A DNA stretch of 64,000 bases from Xenopus tropicalis (Eukaryota > Chordata > Amphibia > Anura > Pipidae): positions 174,704,019-174,768,018 of the forward strand of contig NC_030677.2 of the NCBI RefSeq assembly GCF_000004195.4, in the 5' to 3' direction. The position numbers and the translations under genes are program-made. The notes below the pieces were generated by a model that saw only the letters and a program-made list of their open reading frames with translations, did not search any database and was not told where the DNA came from. Positions 12,971-26,000 of the stretch are shown here, one piece after another. The stretch's first letter is position 1; the number at the start of each line of letters is the position of its first letter.

Positions 12971-14672
12971 CACAGAAACCAAGGAATCCCGCTGTGTTGA
13001 AAGCCTGTTACATGGTCTTAATCAGTTATCCATTTTAGGTGTCAATTTAAGTTTCTTGTGCATTTCTATTGATTGCCAAAAAAACACTCTTTTAGAATAA
13101 ACCCCAACATTGCAATTTTTAGCACTTTTGTCACATGCTAAGAACCTTCAACAGAAATGTCTCATTTTAAGCTCCAGAACTCTTGCAGAGTAGCTGAGAA
13201 TGCTGGGAACTGTTCCTGACAGGTGAAGGATTTAACTTTAAATACTGAGCCACAATCAGGAAATCCCAGACTTAACTGCTAACTGATTGGTAATGAGTTT
13301 CGCTCATTCTCACCAGACTTTTTAATCCCTGCAACTTTTCCCAGAAAAATCACTTTCCATTATAGGCTAAAGCGACTGGAGCAAGTATCACGGGTCAGTC
13401 AAGTGCTCCGCATGAAGTAAATTTCTGTGTATTTAGATTAAGGGCTGTCAGTGGAATACTGGGAATTGTTGGACCACTGGTTCTCACTGCCTGATGTAGT
13501 TGAGTATAATTTTCATGATAGAACACAGAGCTAGTAATACCCTGTGTTGAAAAGAAATGGAGTATATATTGTACCCGTTTGACAAATATAGTGTAAATAT
13601 GTGTGTGTGTGTGCATTTTTCCACCTGTGAAGGACTCATTGTAGAGTAGATTAGTTAGGATACGAATATGTCACCACCTCCTAGTCCTTTATTCTCATAG
13701 CAACCAGGCAACCGACCTTAAAAAAAAAAAAAAGCAATTGACCATTTTCATGCCAGCATTCAAATAAAGGAATTTGCTATTATGTTTTTTTGTGCATTTG
13801 TGATAAATAACCTTCCAGTGTGTGTTTATGTTTCCAGTTCTAGTACCTACTTGTTGTATAACTGCAATCTCCGCCTGCCATACCTCTCCCAGCTGAGGCA
13901 GGACTAATTCCAGTATTTGCATGCTAAATGCTTCCCTGGTGACAGTGCTTCAGGTGATAAAGTGGCTAATAACTTGTATTATTATTCCTGTGTAAAGAAT
14001 ATAAATATTGCCTTCCTCTTTTATCTGCAGTAGGAGATTTACGTTTTCATGGAAGTCCCTACGCAATTTTGGATATTAATCTTGTAAACAAAAAAAAAAA
14101 AAAAAAAGCAAGCACTGTAACACAACCGAGGGAGTAAAACACTCAACATACAATGTAATGCAAATCATACAGATTATTAAGGTAATAAAGTGGCTTGGAA
14201 AAGGACGGAGTCATCTCGTAGAAAGAAAAAACTATTCTCATAACACTTAATGAAGCAAATCCTATCCTCTGAGTTTATGTAACGATCGCACCATAAAATG
14301 TTCTAATAGCTTTACCTCCTAACTGCACCAAAATCTGGTGCCTCAAGACTTGACAACAAAGCGCGGCGAAGGGTAATTATGCACAACAGGGAGAAGCCTT
14401 AGCAACTTTCATTAGCTCAGGTCCAACATGAAGTCTCCATAGGCCTTCTGTAGTTCAGGTTTTGTATCATTTTATACCTCCTGGGAATGCCCTCTGTTTA
14501 CTGTACACCTGGGAATGTAGATTAGACAACAACAAAACAAACTCACAAAGATGGATACATGTTATTTCTCTGCCCGGATCTGAAATTGGCGTGTTGATAC
14601 TAATACTGGCTGCCTGCACTAAAATGGAAATGGGCAATTTAGCTTTTTAAATAGTTACAAAAGTTATAAAAA

Positions 14673-14675
<3 letters not shown>
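12971..14675. other. unique noncoding sequence with short simple repeats
   Basis: No gene recognised. It holds a (TG)n run near 13600-13613, an A-rich run at 13720-13733 and a long A run at about 14090-14107. No poly-A-tailed retrocopy could be identified upstream of these runs. Confidence 0.4.

Positions 14676-14737
<62 letters not shown>
14676..14737. repeat. (TA)n microsatellite
   Basis: About 62 bp of uninterrupted alternating TA. An open frame across it reads as a Tyr-Ile repeat and is not a gene. Confidence 0.97.
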
Positions 14738-14741
<4 letters not shown>

Positions 14742-16808
14742 ATTTTTTTTTTCAAATGCAATGAAGGGTTTGAAGGCTACTTTGTGATGTTTACCCTTTT
14801 TGTACCAGAAGCATGCACACTATGGAGAAATCTTTCGTCCAAAGTCGTTAAATAAATCGAAATGTGTAAAAATCCAAACAAACTTTTTTCTTCCCTTGCA
14901 GATATTGCATTTCTTTTCACAGTCAGCCGAGGGGCCATTAACATTTTAATCATACATGGAAACAAACATTTCCTTGCACATTTAAACAGTTGGCATTAAA
15001 GGAAGGGGAGATATGCTCTTTGTGGTGGTTTTTCATTTGCTAAATAAATGGTTGTTTTGCTGTACTCCATTGGTTGGAGATAATCCCCTGGGTACCCTGG
15101 CATTTCTCTATAACAAAACACGTAAACAAATCCAGCTGTATAAACATGGCAGAGGTATAAGGACTTCATCAAATGCCACTTTTTCATTGCAAAGCAAATC
15201 GGGTTTCGGATGTAACCTTTTTTTTTTTTTATTCCTCGCCTCCTGTTTTGCAAGAAGACATTTCATTGGGAACTTTCAATATGTGATTTGTCATATTCAG
15301 ATGCTGTGTGTCACAGCAAGCCTTGTTTTATGGTTTCTGTGATTGATAGCTACCTAAATTACGTTAAAGAATTGATGAAAAAATGAATTACAGCTTAAAT
15401 AGCTGAAACTTGTTCTGGGTACAAGTGACTTTTTGAAGCCCGCAGCCATCTATTATGCTGTATAACATCATTTAATATATACAGGTCATTATACTTTGCA
15501 GTTATTTAAGTAAGAGATGGATCAGAATCAGTCATTTTAGTAATGTATGGCCCTTCTACTTATGCTAATGGGCACTAGGATTCATTTCAATGAGATCGGT
15601 ATGTACCCAATAAAAATCCAACTTTTAAGATCTGTTATTTGAACTGCATTTATGCCGATTTTGTCTCTCATAATACAGTATAAATTTGAACATAAAGCCC
15701 AGACTGTCTGTACTTGAATATTCAGTACAAAAACCAAAGCAGGCTGTAGCTCGAGCTGCATGTCTCGTAAATTATTACTTGGGCAGTTTTCATCGCAAGA
15801 TAAGTTATGCCATTGCTAAGGCATGATTTGCATTACTCTGAGATATATATAAGCTTCCATTTTGCAAGATATGACGATATATTTGACCCACATGACTCTG
15901 TGACTAGACGCCCAGAGCACTGATCTATCACAATAAATTAGATGGCACTTGTCTTTCCAGAGAGGGTGCACTCTACTACACTATTCTTACATCAACAGTT
16001 GCGACTCACTCGAGCATCAAATCTTTTCGTGATCATATGGTCAACCCTCTGCACGCTATCGGTGCGATGAGACTTCTTGGCTGGCACGCAATAAAAATTC
16101 AACTGTTTCAGTGCTGCAACCTCAGCTTTGAATTATAAAACATGCAAGCAGTAAAAGCATTGCCTCTGTGTGATGGCTGGGTGTAGATAGGGATAATTTG
16201 CTTTAATCGGCAGCAAATGCAGGTCCATGACAAGATGTAAGATTTCTCTCACTTATTTTCCAAATGTTACTACAAGTTTCCTTCTTTTGTCCAAAATCAA
16301 AGTTCTATGTTTAAGCATATTGTCATATTGTTTTTGGTCATTTTGACTGTCGTTGTAGAACACAACTTCTCCTATCTCCCTGCAATGTTTCAAGTACAAA
16401 TGGGCAAACTCATTAGAGTCAAATAAATGTAAGAGACTTGTGCAGTTCACTAATTTAGCATTATATTTCAGATGATTTTAGGTAATATGTAATCAATTTT
16501 ATTGGCAGTGACCCAGAATGAATGCCAGAATGAAATTTTGAGAAATATATTCATTGCTTAGTTAGGTGTACATACCTAGTCTGTTTTGTTCATTAAATCA
16601 TATTATCTTTATTTGTTTTTAGTTATACTAATTCTGTTTTCATGCACAGCAAGTCCTTGGCCTATAGAGATAAAAACCTAGCTTTCATGCCCCACATGCT
16701 AGAAGTTATAATATAACTAACATTAAAACATTAGTGAGTTTTTACTGTTTTGATGATGTTTGATCGTTTTCTTCACGGTCCAGAGGAATTGACCAGTGAT
16801 CACTCCGG
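14738..16808. other. unique noncoding sequence
   Basis: No gene or complete repeat recognised. Two overlapping open frames of 85-109 codons at about 14996-15342 on opposite strands have no domain signature and look like chance. Confidence 0.4.
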
Positions 16809-16971
16809 TAGATTGTAAGCTCTTGCGAGCAGGGCCCTCTGATCCTATTGTTACTCTGTATGCCCATATTTGTTAAACTTTTTAAGATCCCTGTTTGTGT
16901 AAATTTATTGTGAAGGGCTGTGTAATTTGCTGGCGCTATATAAATAAATAAATAAATGATGATGATGATCA
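16809..16971 (+). repeat. L2/MIR-like retroposon 3' region
   Basis: The copy begins TAGATTGTAAGCTCTTGCGA, continues AGCAGGGCCCTCT and ends with TTTGCTGGCGCTATATAAAT followed by (AAAT)n and (GATG)n. The GTAAGCTC...GCAGGG...GGCGCT...AATAAAT order is typical of L2-clade LINE 3' ends and of MIR-like SINEs that share them. It is a truncated, noncoding copy. Confidence 0.65.
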
Positions 16972-18885
16972 ATAAATACTGTACTTCTCAGGCCTCCTCT
17001 TCCTAATGCCTTGGAGCTTCACCACTATTCTTTTTTCTTATAATATGTGTATTTTATGGACCTATGAAGAGTCTGGTGCCGAATGGAATGGAGTGACATG
17101 ATTTTTTTTTTTTACAACAATTATTTTTGTCCTAGCTTCAGTGTGGGCCATAAGGTGCCATTTTGGGCTTATAAGTATTTGGATTTGTCCCTTACAGTTA
17201 GGTATGTGCTGTTGGACACAACTGTTTTTTCCCCATACAATTAAAACACAAGATAGGCTGCTGCTTGTAACTCTTTTACTTCTAATATAACATACACAGC
17301 ATCCCCCAATTTACTTTTTATTATATACAGTATATACTATATATATGGAGCTAAAGAATCCCAGGTTGCTTTCCTGATCTCATCATAAGCAGGATTCATC
17401 ACTGCCCTGACTGAATTTGAAGCAAGCTTAAGATATTCTGAATGGATCTATTTGCAGAGACTGCATAGCAGATACAGAGAAAGCGGCTGCAACTTTTTAT
17501 GTTATGCTTACTCAACCAAAATAGCTTACACTTTCTACAAGAGCATAAAAGGTTTTTCTTTATGCCTCCCTTAATGATTCATAGCACTGACCATGCTCTT
17601 CACAGCTGCCAAATGTTCCTTTTTATGTTTTTGGAAGTAATAAGGCAATATTACAAACTATAAATTATTGTCTTAGTAGTTGTGAGCTGGCCAGCCCATC
17701 CATTCTGTACTTTATGAAAAGTTATGTTTAATGTCACTTAATGAGTGCTTAGGAATGGTGTGCTTTCAGAGACTTTGATGGGCTCTTAAATTTACAAACG
17801 TCCTTCTACCATAAATTCCCTTTAAAGATTAGGGGAGAGATGGAGAAAGCAGTTCTGTGTACTACTTGTGATTTATGAAGGTCTTTAGAAACATAAGCTC
17901 TACAGTAGAAAAAGGCAATCATAGAAAAATACTTTTTGGTAACTTATATTTTCTGTTATATTTATAATTCAAAGTCATGGTGTTGCTATGTAAAGTCTTT
18001 TAAGCAATGATTATGCTTGAATAAAAAAAAAAAAATATATATATATATAATCAATATATAACATATATAATAACGTGTTAATATGTTTATATATCTATAT
18101 GTCTACATTCTACATCTTTTTTTCTTATATAAAACGGAATTATATAAAACAAATGACACAAAAAGAAATATCCAATTCATTTACATATGTTCCATTGAGT
18201 ACAATATGTAAATCTCCCTCTATTACTAAAACAACTTTTCAGCAACAATTTCCATCTTACACTAGAATTTCATTACGAAGCTAGAAAGCGACAAATCATG
18301 CTATTTTTCTGTTATACCTTAGTGCAGCAGATTAACATTAACTTGAGTTATTTAGGTTTTCTCCAGAGGAAAGAAATATTCTATTGGCCCTGTTATGTAT
18401 ATAATATGTAAAATTATTTTATTTTTAACAAATGTGTTTATTATTTGTTTATAGCCATACAAATATTGATTCTGATTATTTTACAGATTCATTTCAAAAA
18501 TCCTTTTTTGAAATGTTACCTGCATGGTTTTTTGCCTGCCTATAGAAACATTCACTTTTGTCAAATACCTTATTCGGTACGTGTATTTTTCCTAAATGAT
18601 TTAGTCAGAATCTTTATGGTTTTAATATAACAGCTTCTTATATTACTGGTTAACCATTAAAACAAGGCTATGGAGAATTCTTCTTGTTTTTTGCTTGATA
18701 TGCTGCTTATTTATGGTTTATTTTATATTGCCGTTTGTATTTATTTTATACTCTTTGCCTATAGATATAGCTTATTTAGTTGCATTTTCATTTGGAAAAG
18801 CACAGGCTTTGGCTATGGTGAAAAGATGAATGTAATACCCCCAAATCAGCCCACCATTGGATTTTGTTCCTCACATTACTGTATT
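16972..18885. other. unique noncoding sequence
   Basis: No gene recognised. A compound A-run and (TA)n tract occupies about 18022-18070, and 17100-17112 is a T run. Confidence 0.4.
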
Positions 18886-19024
18886 TAAGATTGTAAGCTT
18901 TTATGGACAGGGCCCTCTTTACCTATTGCATGTTTTTGTATGTTTACGGTATATATCTATTTATTGTACAGCACTGTGAAATATGTTGGTGTTTTATAAA
19001 CACGTGTTAATAATAATGATAATT
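18886..19024 (+). repeat. L2/MIR-like retroposon 3' region
   Basis: The same family as 16809-16971: AAGATTGTAAGCTTTTATGG, AGGGCCCTCTTTACC, then TGTACAGCACTGTGAAATAT, GTTTTATAAACACG and an (ATA)n-rich tail. It is more diverged than the other copies. Confidence 0.65.
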
Positions 19025-19132
19025 TGTGTAATAGAATTTCAGATATGCACACACATATTATGTTGCAGACACATACATACATATAATATCTATTATTTGG
19101 AATGCTTAAGACAGGTTTTTTTTCTAAAATTC

Positions 19133-19436
19133 GATTATTTGGCAGGCATGGGTTTGCGGCAAATTTCCACGTTTTGCCATTGGTGGATTGTTTCACAAAG
19201 CAGGAGTCGAAAATGTTGCCTGTGTCAAAAAAAAATTATCACACGCGGCAAAAAAATAACGCGCAGCATAAAAAATTGTTGCACGCATTTTTTTACTTGT
19301 CAAAAAAATGCCACACGCCAGTTTTTTTTGATGCACAACATTTTCTCTGTTTCACAAATTTTTCGCCATGTCGTCAATCTTTTCACAGATTTGCAAGTTT
19401 TTCAGAGAAGCAGAATGAGACCGATTCGCTCATCAT
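19133..19436. mobile_element. MITE of the GATGAGCGAAT family, copy 1
   Basis: The right end is GATTCGCTCATCAT and the interior holds many CpG-containing AAAAATTC/TTTTTCGCC-like segments and GCACACGC-like motifs. The right terminus is the inverted complement of the left end of the next copy at 19506. I know this GATGAGCGAAT...ATTCGCTCATC element as abundant in Xenopus. The overlapping frames of 113-159 codons here are products of its K/F-rich sequence, not genes. Confidence 0.7.
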
Positions 19437-19505
19437 ACCTTAAATTAAAAACTACCAAATAAAAACATGTAAGTAAGAAATAAACCCATTTGGATTGTTT
19501 AGTCA

Positions 19506-19680
19506 CTAGCGATGAGCGAATTTTTTTTGGCACACATGGATTTGCAGCAAAATTCCACATTTCACCACAAAATGCACAAAAATTTGCCGCAACAAAAAAT
19601 TTACACGCAGTTGCGTCACGTACATTTTTCAGCAGTTTTGCAAATTTTCCAATAAAGCGGGACAGATTCACTCGTGACTA
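19506..19680. mobile_element. MITE of the GATGAGCGAAT family, copy 2
   Basis: Starts CTAGCGATGAGCGAATTTTT and ends GACAGATTCACTCGTGACTA, an imperfect terminal inverted repeat. It is about 175 bp and has no coding capacity. It lies 70 bp from copy 1 in the opposite arrangement, so the two could pair as a large hairpin. Confidence 0.75.
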
Positions 19681-19728
19681 TTTGCCATTAATGGGCATGT
19701 TTGCTTAGTTATACTCAAGTATAAGATA

Positions 19729-20017
19729 CTGGTATGAAATCTATTATCTAGAATGCTTAGGACTTGAAGTTTTTTGGATAAGGGTTTTTACTGTAATTCC
19801 TCTATAACATAAGTCTGCTAAACACATAAACATTAAATAAACCTAATAGAATTGTTTTGCCACCAATATGGCTCGGTTAGAAACAAGTAAAATGTATTGT
19901 TTTATTACAGCAGAGAAAAGGAAAATAAGAAACATTGAATTATTTGTTTGAAATGGATTGTATGGGAGATGAGTTTTCTGGATTATGGGTTTCCAGGAAA
20001 AGGGATGCCACAACTAT
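19729..20017 (+). mobile_element. MITE of the CAGGTATGGGATC family, decayed copy
   Basis: Diverged copy of the family seen best at 56347-56652 and 61002-61300. Shared landmarks are GGTATGAAATCTATTATC near the left end, AACATTAAATAAACCTAATA in the middle, TGTTTTATTACAGCAGAGAA, and a right part with GGGTTTCCAGGAAAAGGGAT. A further piece of the right half may lie at 20038-20115. Confidence 0.7.
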
Positions 20018-23000
20018 TCTATGGTATTACTAAATAGAAAGAGAAAATCATTTTTTAAAAATGCATATGCTAGAGCTCTCTGGATAACAGGGTTCCAAGA
20101 AAGAGTTCCTTTACCAGTGTTTAGGAATTCGTCTTGCTTTTATTATCCCTTTGTAATTATGTAAGTTAATTCTTCTTTCTTCATATTATCCTACATATAC
20201 ATATATAGAATGATTTAAGTCACATCTGGAATATGATTTGAGCTGTAAGAAGCTGTACTTACATTTTATGTGGTTCACCTATTTTTCTTTATGTACTTTT
20301 TATTAAATTAATACTGACATTGAAAAATGCTGACCTAAATTTATACTTGAAGCTCATGTACACAGGACTTTGCCATGTTCCTAGGGGTTACATTTTGCAA
20401 AACCTGACTCTAACCTGATTATAATGACAAAAGCCATATTGCAAAAAGAATACTGTTATAAAATTGGGCCCGATTCATGAGACATTTTGTTTTTATTGAT
20501 GCTTATGAATGCTGTCATATTAACCAATCTCTTTTTGCAACTGGAACAACTTTGGTTTAATCATTTATTCCCCCAAATTAACCTGCATTATGGATTAATA
20601 ATTCAGAGGGGTATTAGTGCTCAGTACGGTCCCTAAGATCAGACACCTCATAGAAAAAATGCTTCCCCTGCACAAAGCTGATACAGACATTGTGGCAAAT
20701 GACAATCATCTGCTTTGATAAATGGGTCACTTCCTTAAAAAACATGCCTTTTGGAGTGTTGAGACCATCAGAGTATTTGAGAAAAGACATGGGTGAAAAC
20801 ATGCATACTTCTTGCCGGTCTTGCTTAGGACTTTAGTAATGTAAGGCACAAGAAATAACCACTACAGAATGGAAGTGCACTGCTCAGTCTTAGACTGACT
20901 AACAAAATGACTCCTGTTCAACCTTAAATGATTCTAAATTAAGCCATATAATGAATGCAAGGGAAGTAGAGGACATATAGATAAATGGTACCTTCCATAG
21001 ACAGCCGGGATCTAAATCGGAATAGCTCCACCCAAACAGAAAGATAAAAATACATGAAAAAGGCTCGCATTCCGAAACAATATTCGGCCCTTTGAATTGA
21101 ATAGAAGCGTGTGCTGAAATTTCTGTCTCTCTGATTTCACCCATTACAATCTTCCCTCATTTACATGCGGTTTTTAATGGGCAGAATGCTCTCTGAAAGC
21201 TGGGCTGATTTGGAGATATTGAAGAGATTTTAAATAGCTGCCAATTTTTTTACAATTTCATCAAATATTCGGGTTCTTTCATCTGAAGTCATCAGTAAAA
21301 GATATATAATGGGATAACCTGCACTCGCAGTTCAGCGAATAACTAACCTTTTTGAATTCATCGCTTCATTGCGTTATTATTTCTAATCACACGCCTGATT
21401 GACTCAAGCTAAATGGCTGCCTGAAAAAGAGGCAAAAGTGTCACATCTTAGGCTGCAAGGAACATTTTTAAGATAACAGACATCATCAAAACTTTTTGTT
21501 TGTCTCGTTGCTTAAAACAATGCCTGTCTATGCATGCACCATGCCTTGGCACAATTTAAATCACAGCACATTGCTCATAGGTTTGGCACACTTTTAAACA
21601 AAAGATCATTTATCTTTTTTTAATACATTTGAACCAAAAATGTATTATACTTTCTATAATTTCCACTAATCAAATGACTCTTTGATTCTTTTTTTACAAT
21701 TTCCAAAAATCACTTAAACAAAATACATGTATTTCTTTATTTTTAAAGCTATAATACAGTTTGTTATTGTCGTATTAACAGATGTATAACTTCATATTAA
21801 AGACTGCATTTTGGCAGTTGGGGGCGCAAATGCCACTTTTTGATGCGCGACCACATTTAGTAATGAATGCGAATTAAAATGATCCTACATTTTGAAACCT
21901 TTTCATGAATTTTTAGATAGGTAATGTTTTATTAATGAGTTTCTTAACTTAACACTTTCCCTGCTGCCCACCAGATTTGAAATGCTCTCTTGACAAACAA
22001 TATGTTTGTGTTTACAAAAGGGGAAAAAACAGAATTGGGGAGTTCTCTAATATGCTTCAAACTGTAAGAAAAACAAAAGAAAATGACTAAACAGCAACTG
22101 TTGTTAGGGTGCATGTTTGTAGTTTTGGTAGTTCTCCTTTAAATGGCAAGTTCTGGAAGGTTGCGGTAAACTGACAAAGAACAAGAAGAAGTCTATCTAC
22201 ATATCACTACATATACTGGTTAGTTTCTTTTGTCATGTGCGGATTTGCTCTCTTTTTGTGTTTAGTAGAAAAAAAATTACATTTTTGGTTGAAAAATTCC
22301 TTTGTGTTATGATCCAATTTCATAGATTTTTTTCAAGTTGATGCTATATACAATATCAAAAACAAAGAGAAGGAAAACAAAGGAGAATTCTTTTTGACCA
22401 GCATTGTCTTTTTCAATTTCTTATGTCAATGTAACTCCTCTTTTACATTGCCAAAGTATGAATTAATACCACATGGTTGATGAGGTCTGATCTGAGTGTG
22501 CTTGAATGACATCAAGGATATCTTTGACTGTGTTTTCGATCATCCGGGCCCTTCTGCATAGTTTTATATTGAAACTGAAGGAATAAAACCTGACTTCATT
22601 AGATACATAGGAATGAAAGAATAAAATAAAATGATAACTGTATTGGGAGGCACCATTGTAATAAAGAAACTAACATAGTTATCTGTGATCCCTCTATACT
22701 GTCACTAATGCTTTAAAAGATGGCTATATTTCTAATATACTTTAGTAGATGTAATTTAATTCAGAACAATTATGGCGCAGCAATGGCAAAAAATATAGAG
22801 AATCTTTGTCTGTCTAATTATGTTTGTCCAAAGTATATGGATGTGAAGGTTAACTAGTAGTAGGCACATACTAAATAGATTTTCTGGCTTCTCCCTCAAG
22901 TTCATAAGGTTAGACAAACTGTCACAGAAATTTAACAGCACAGTTGTTGTATGCCAATTGCATTATCATTACACCATATGAGATAGTCAATCAAGCGTTA

Positions 23001-26000
23001 TGAAAGTATTTGGAGACTTAAGGCATTTTATTGCTTTGAGGGCGAAGTTCTGATTGCATTTTTTTTCCCGGCTTTCTATTTTTCATGTTCATTTCCTGTC
23101 TTTGTTTAAGAATAAACATTTTTGGTCCACAAGGCAAGCTTACTTCTGTAAAGATTAAATCTGGATAGTATCATTTTGTGGAAAATGCCTGTTGGACTTA
23201 TTTTATTTATACCAATTTAATCTGCCATTCATTAATCTTTGCTTCAGGGTGGCTTGATTTTCACATTTTAAGTTTAACACTAAAAAGCCAATAGTGTCCT
23301 TGAAGAAAGAGCCCAGTAGTTTGAAATGCAAGTGTAGCTTCGAGCAAGACCTGTTTTAGGAACAAATATTTAAGAAATGGTTTTAACATAGTGATATTTA
23401 AATGATATTGCGCCCAATCACAGGGTATTTTTTTCAGTATGTTTGCTTCTGTTTGTTATTCTATGCCAAATCATCTAGCTATAATGAAATCATCAACCAT
23501 AAAAAACACCATAACAGTTCTACCTCAGATAACCTTTCAGTTAATAAAGAACAAAGGGGACTGTTGGCAAAAAGCATCTTTTCTGCTAGCTGGACTTTTT
23601 TATGAAACACTTGAGAATCTGCCGTTTGCATGAACACAGACGGGATCTGTGAAATGAGGAAGCATCACATAAATGCAGATAATTGAAGTTTATACCGTCT
23701 AGTGAATAAAGCTAATAAAACCCACATTTTGCCTGTCTTACCCATATTGCTGATTATTTTTTTCTTTTCAAAAGATGGTCTTGAGCAGTATTTAAAGTGC
23801 AGACCTTGTCTTTAGTTCTGCCCACTAATGCCTATAACTATATTATATATACTTCATGCACTTCATGACTATTTTTTGATACTAACAGATTGTTACATTC
23901 GCTTTGATAGTTGACTCAATGCGTTTGGTTTTGAGAGCATTATGCACATTTTCCGGTCTGCTGCTCAAAAATATATTCAAAAAAGCATCATCCTTTTTAT
24001 AAAGTGTCCCTTCAATAGATTCCTCTTGATGCAGCTGGTAGGAACACTGTAACTATAGATATTTCCTATTGTGGGTTTCCAAAGGCTTTCATTTTGCAGC
24101 TGTACAGTTTTGAAATGGTTTTATTTGCAGGCTTGTTACAGAGGGTATTCCATAATCACAGACTGCCACACCACTGGGGACTTCAGCAGGAGGTGAAAGG
24201 TCTACATTAGGAGGAAACTGTGCAGTCAATTTTAAAATACCTAGCTTGTTTATCTAGTAAAGATTCAACAAGGGCCTCTTTGCCTAACCACACGCTGTAC
24301 TTTAGTGTCTTGGATCTGTGCCTTCTAATGTTATATACCTACTAATAAAGCAAATTTTCCACTGCCTGCCACATATCAACAAACATTGTGGTAACAGACC
24401 AAATATTTTAGGAGGCTAGATAACAAGAGCTCATGATAACACAGATGTTTAAGTGACCTACTCGCACAGAATAATTCATTCATTTACTCCTGGATACATT
24501 CTTTTTATCAAGGTCTTTTCCAACTCTGTTAACATTTAAAACCCTATAGCACAAATAGACTTAGCAAAACGGCTATAAGTGGCTTATTTCAGAATATTCA
24601 GTATGTAAAGAACCAAGTCAGCTGTACAAACAATATGGTTTGCATTGTCTTAATACTAATCAGATAGAAATCCGTAAATGTGTGCGATTGTTCAGCTGAT
24701 GCCAGCGCTGCCCCAGAGTTCAGCAGGGTATTGTAGATCTCTAGCCTAATGAAAGTTGACCTCTTTTCATCAACCATTTCATTGCTGATACTGGTAGAAT
24801 TACCACATCCATTACTATATAATATACAATAGTACTACTGACTTTTCCTATGAGTATAAATAATAATAATATACCAATAATAAATCTTATTTTTAATTAT
24901 ATGTTCAAAAAAATTAATACAATTATGTAATTTTATAGATCTCGCTTCCCCTACTATAACATCACTGTACTGCTTTGTTTCCCCTATTGTTTGTGTGCAG
25001 GGCTTTGTTTGGCTGTTGAACAGGACAGCGTCGATATCAAGCACATTGTCCTATATCTCCACACACAATGTATAGTAATTTAAGCACAATGTTTATAAAA
25101 TGGATATATGTTACGTTGACTGTACAGTGTTACATCTACACAAAACCTTCTCTTTAATACAATATGGTAGCTAATATTGCTGTAAAATCATTTTGTACTT
25201 GCAAAATGGTGATTTCATAGTTGATTAGTTATAAACCAAAAAAAATAATAATCTGAGCAATGTGTAATTATTTTGGGAAGATAAATGGATAGTAATTTCT
25301 GGTTTGATTATTCCTCTGTGTTTTTCTTATTCATCTTTTTGCCTAGTCGGCTGCTTTGTTACCAGTGGAGTGGCACGCCTTTGTCAGGGTACAAAGCAAT
25401 ACAGTTAATAATGTTTTATTTGTTCTCTTACACATTCACATAAAAAAACTGGGGTTGTGTCTAATTTTAGTTGAGGGTTATTTCATGTCCTTGCAATTTT
25501 AATGCTACTGGGGATTTGGGAATGGTTTAGGAATAGAAATGGGAACGTGTAAATAACAGCATGTTGAACGCGCGTTGCATCATCCTGAGCGTTTCTGAAA
25601 AGCTCCTCCGGTATTCTTGGCATGCAATGCGCAGAGGGATTGATCAAGAGAATAACTTGCAAAAACATTTTAACCCAGTAGGAAAAACACCAGTATGTTT
25701 AAAAGCATTTAAACAGCTTATAAAAAGAACTAAATATATCTTTGTCGAGTTATAATATGTATATTCTCAGTGCTTTAGAATCTGTTTAATGGTTAACACA
25801 GATATCAAAGTGATTTACATTTGGAAAAAGGTCTCCGGAAGCAGCAAACCGAGCCTTTACACCCACCTCCCATGTGTCTTTGCAAAAGTCAGGTGCCTCC
25901 ACCTGAAAATGGAAATGGTACATTAATTGAAAGAAAGGCCAATTGCACCATAAACATTTTCAATGGTGATTCGTTTTTGTCCCTAAATAGTCAATCTGTG

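Noticed and set aside
14673..14855. Open frame with a long Tyr-Ile repeat
   Set aside because: It is the translation of the (TA)n microsatellite.
18983..19462. 159-codon frame rich in K, F and C
   Set aside because: It runs through an L2/MIR-like tail and a MITE; frames of this kind arise from the MITE's A- and T-runs.
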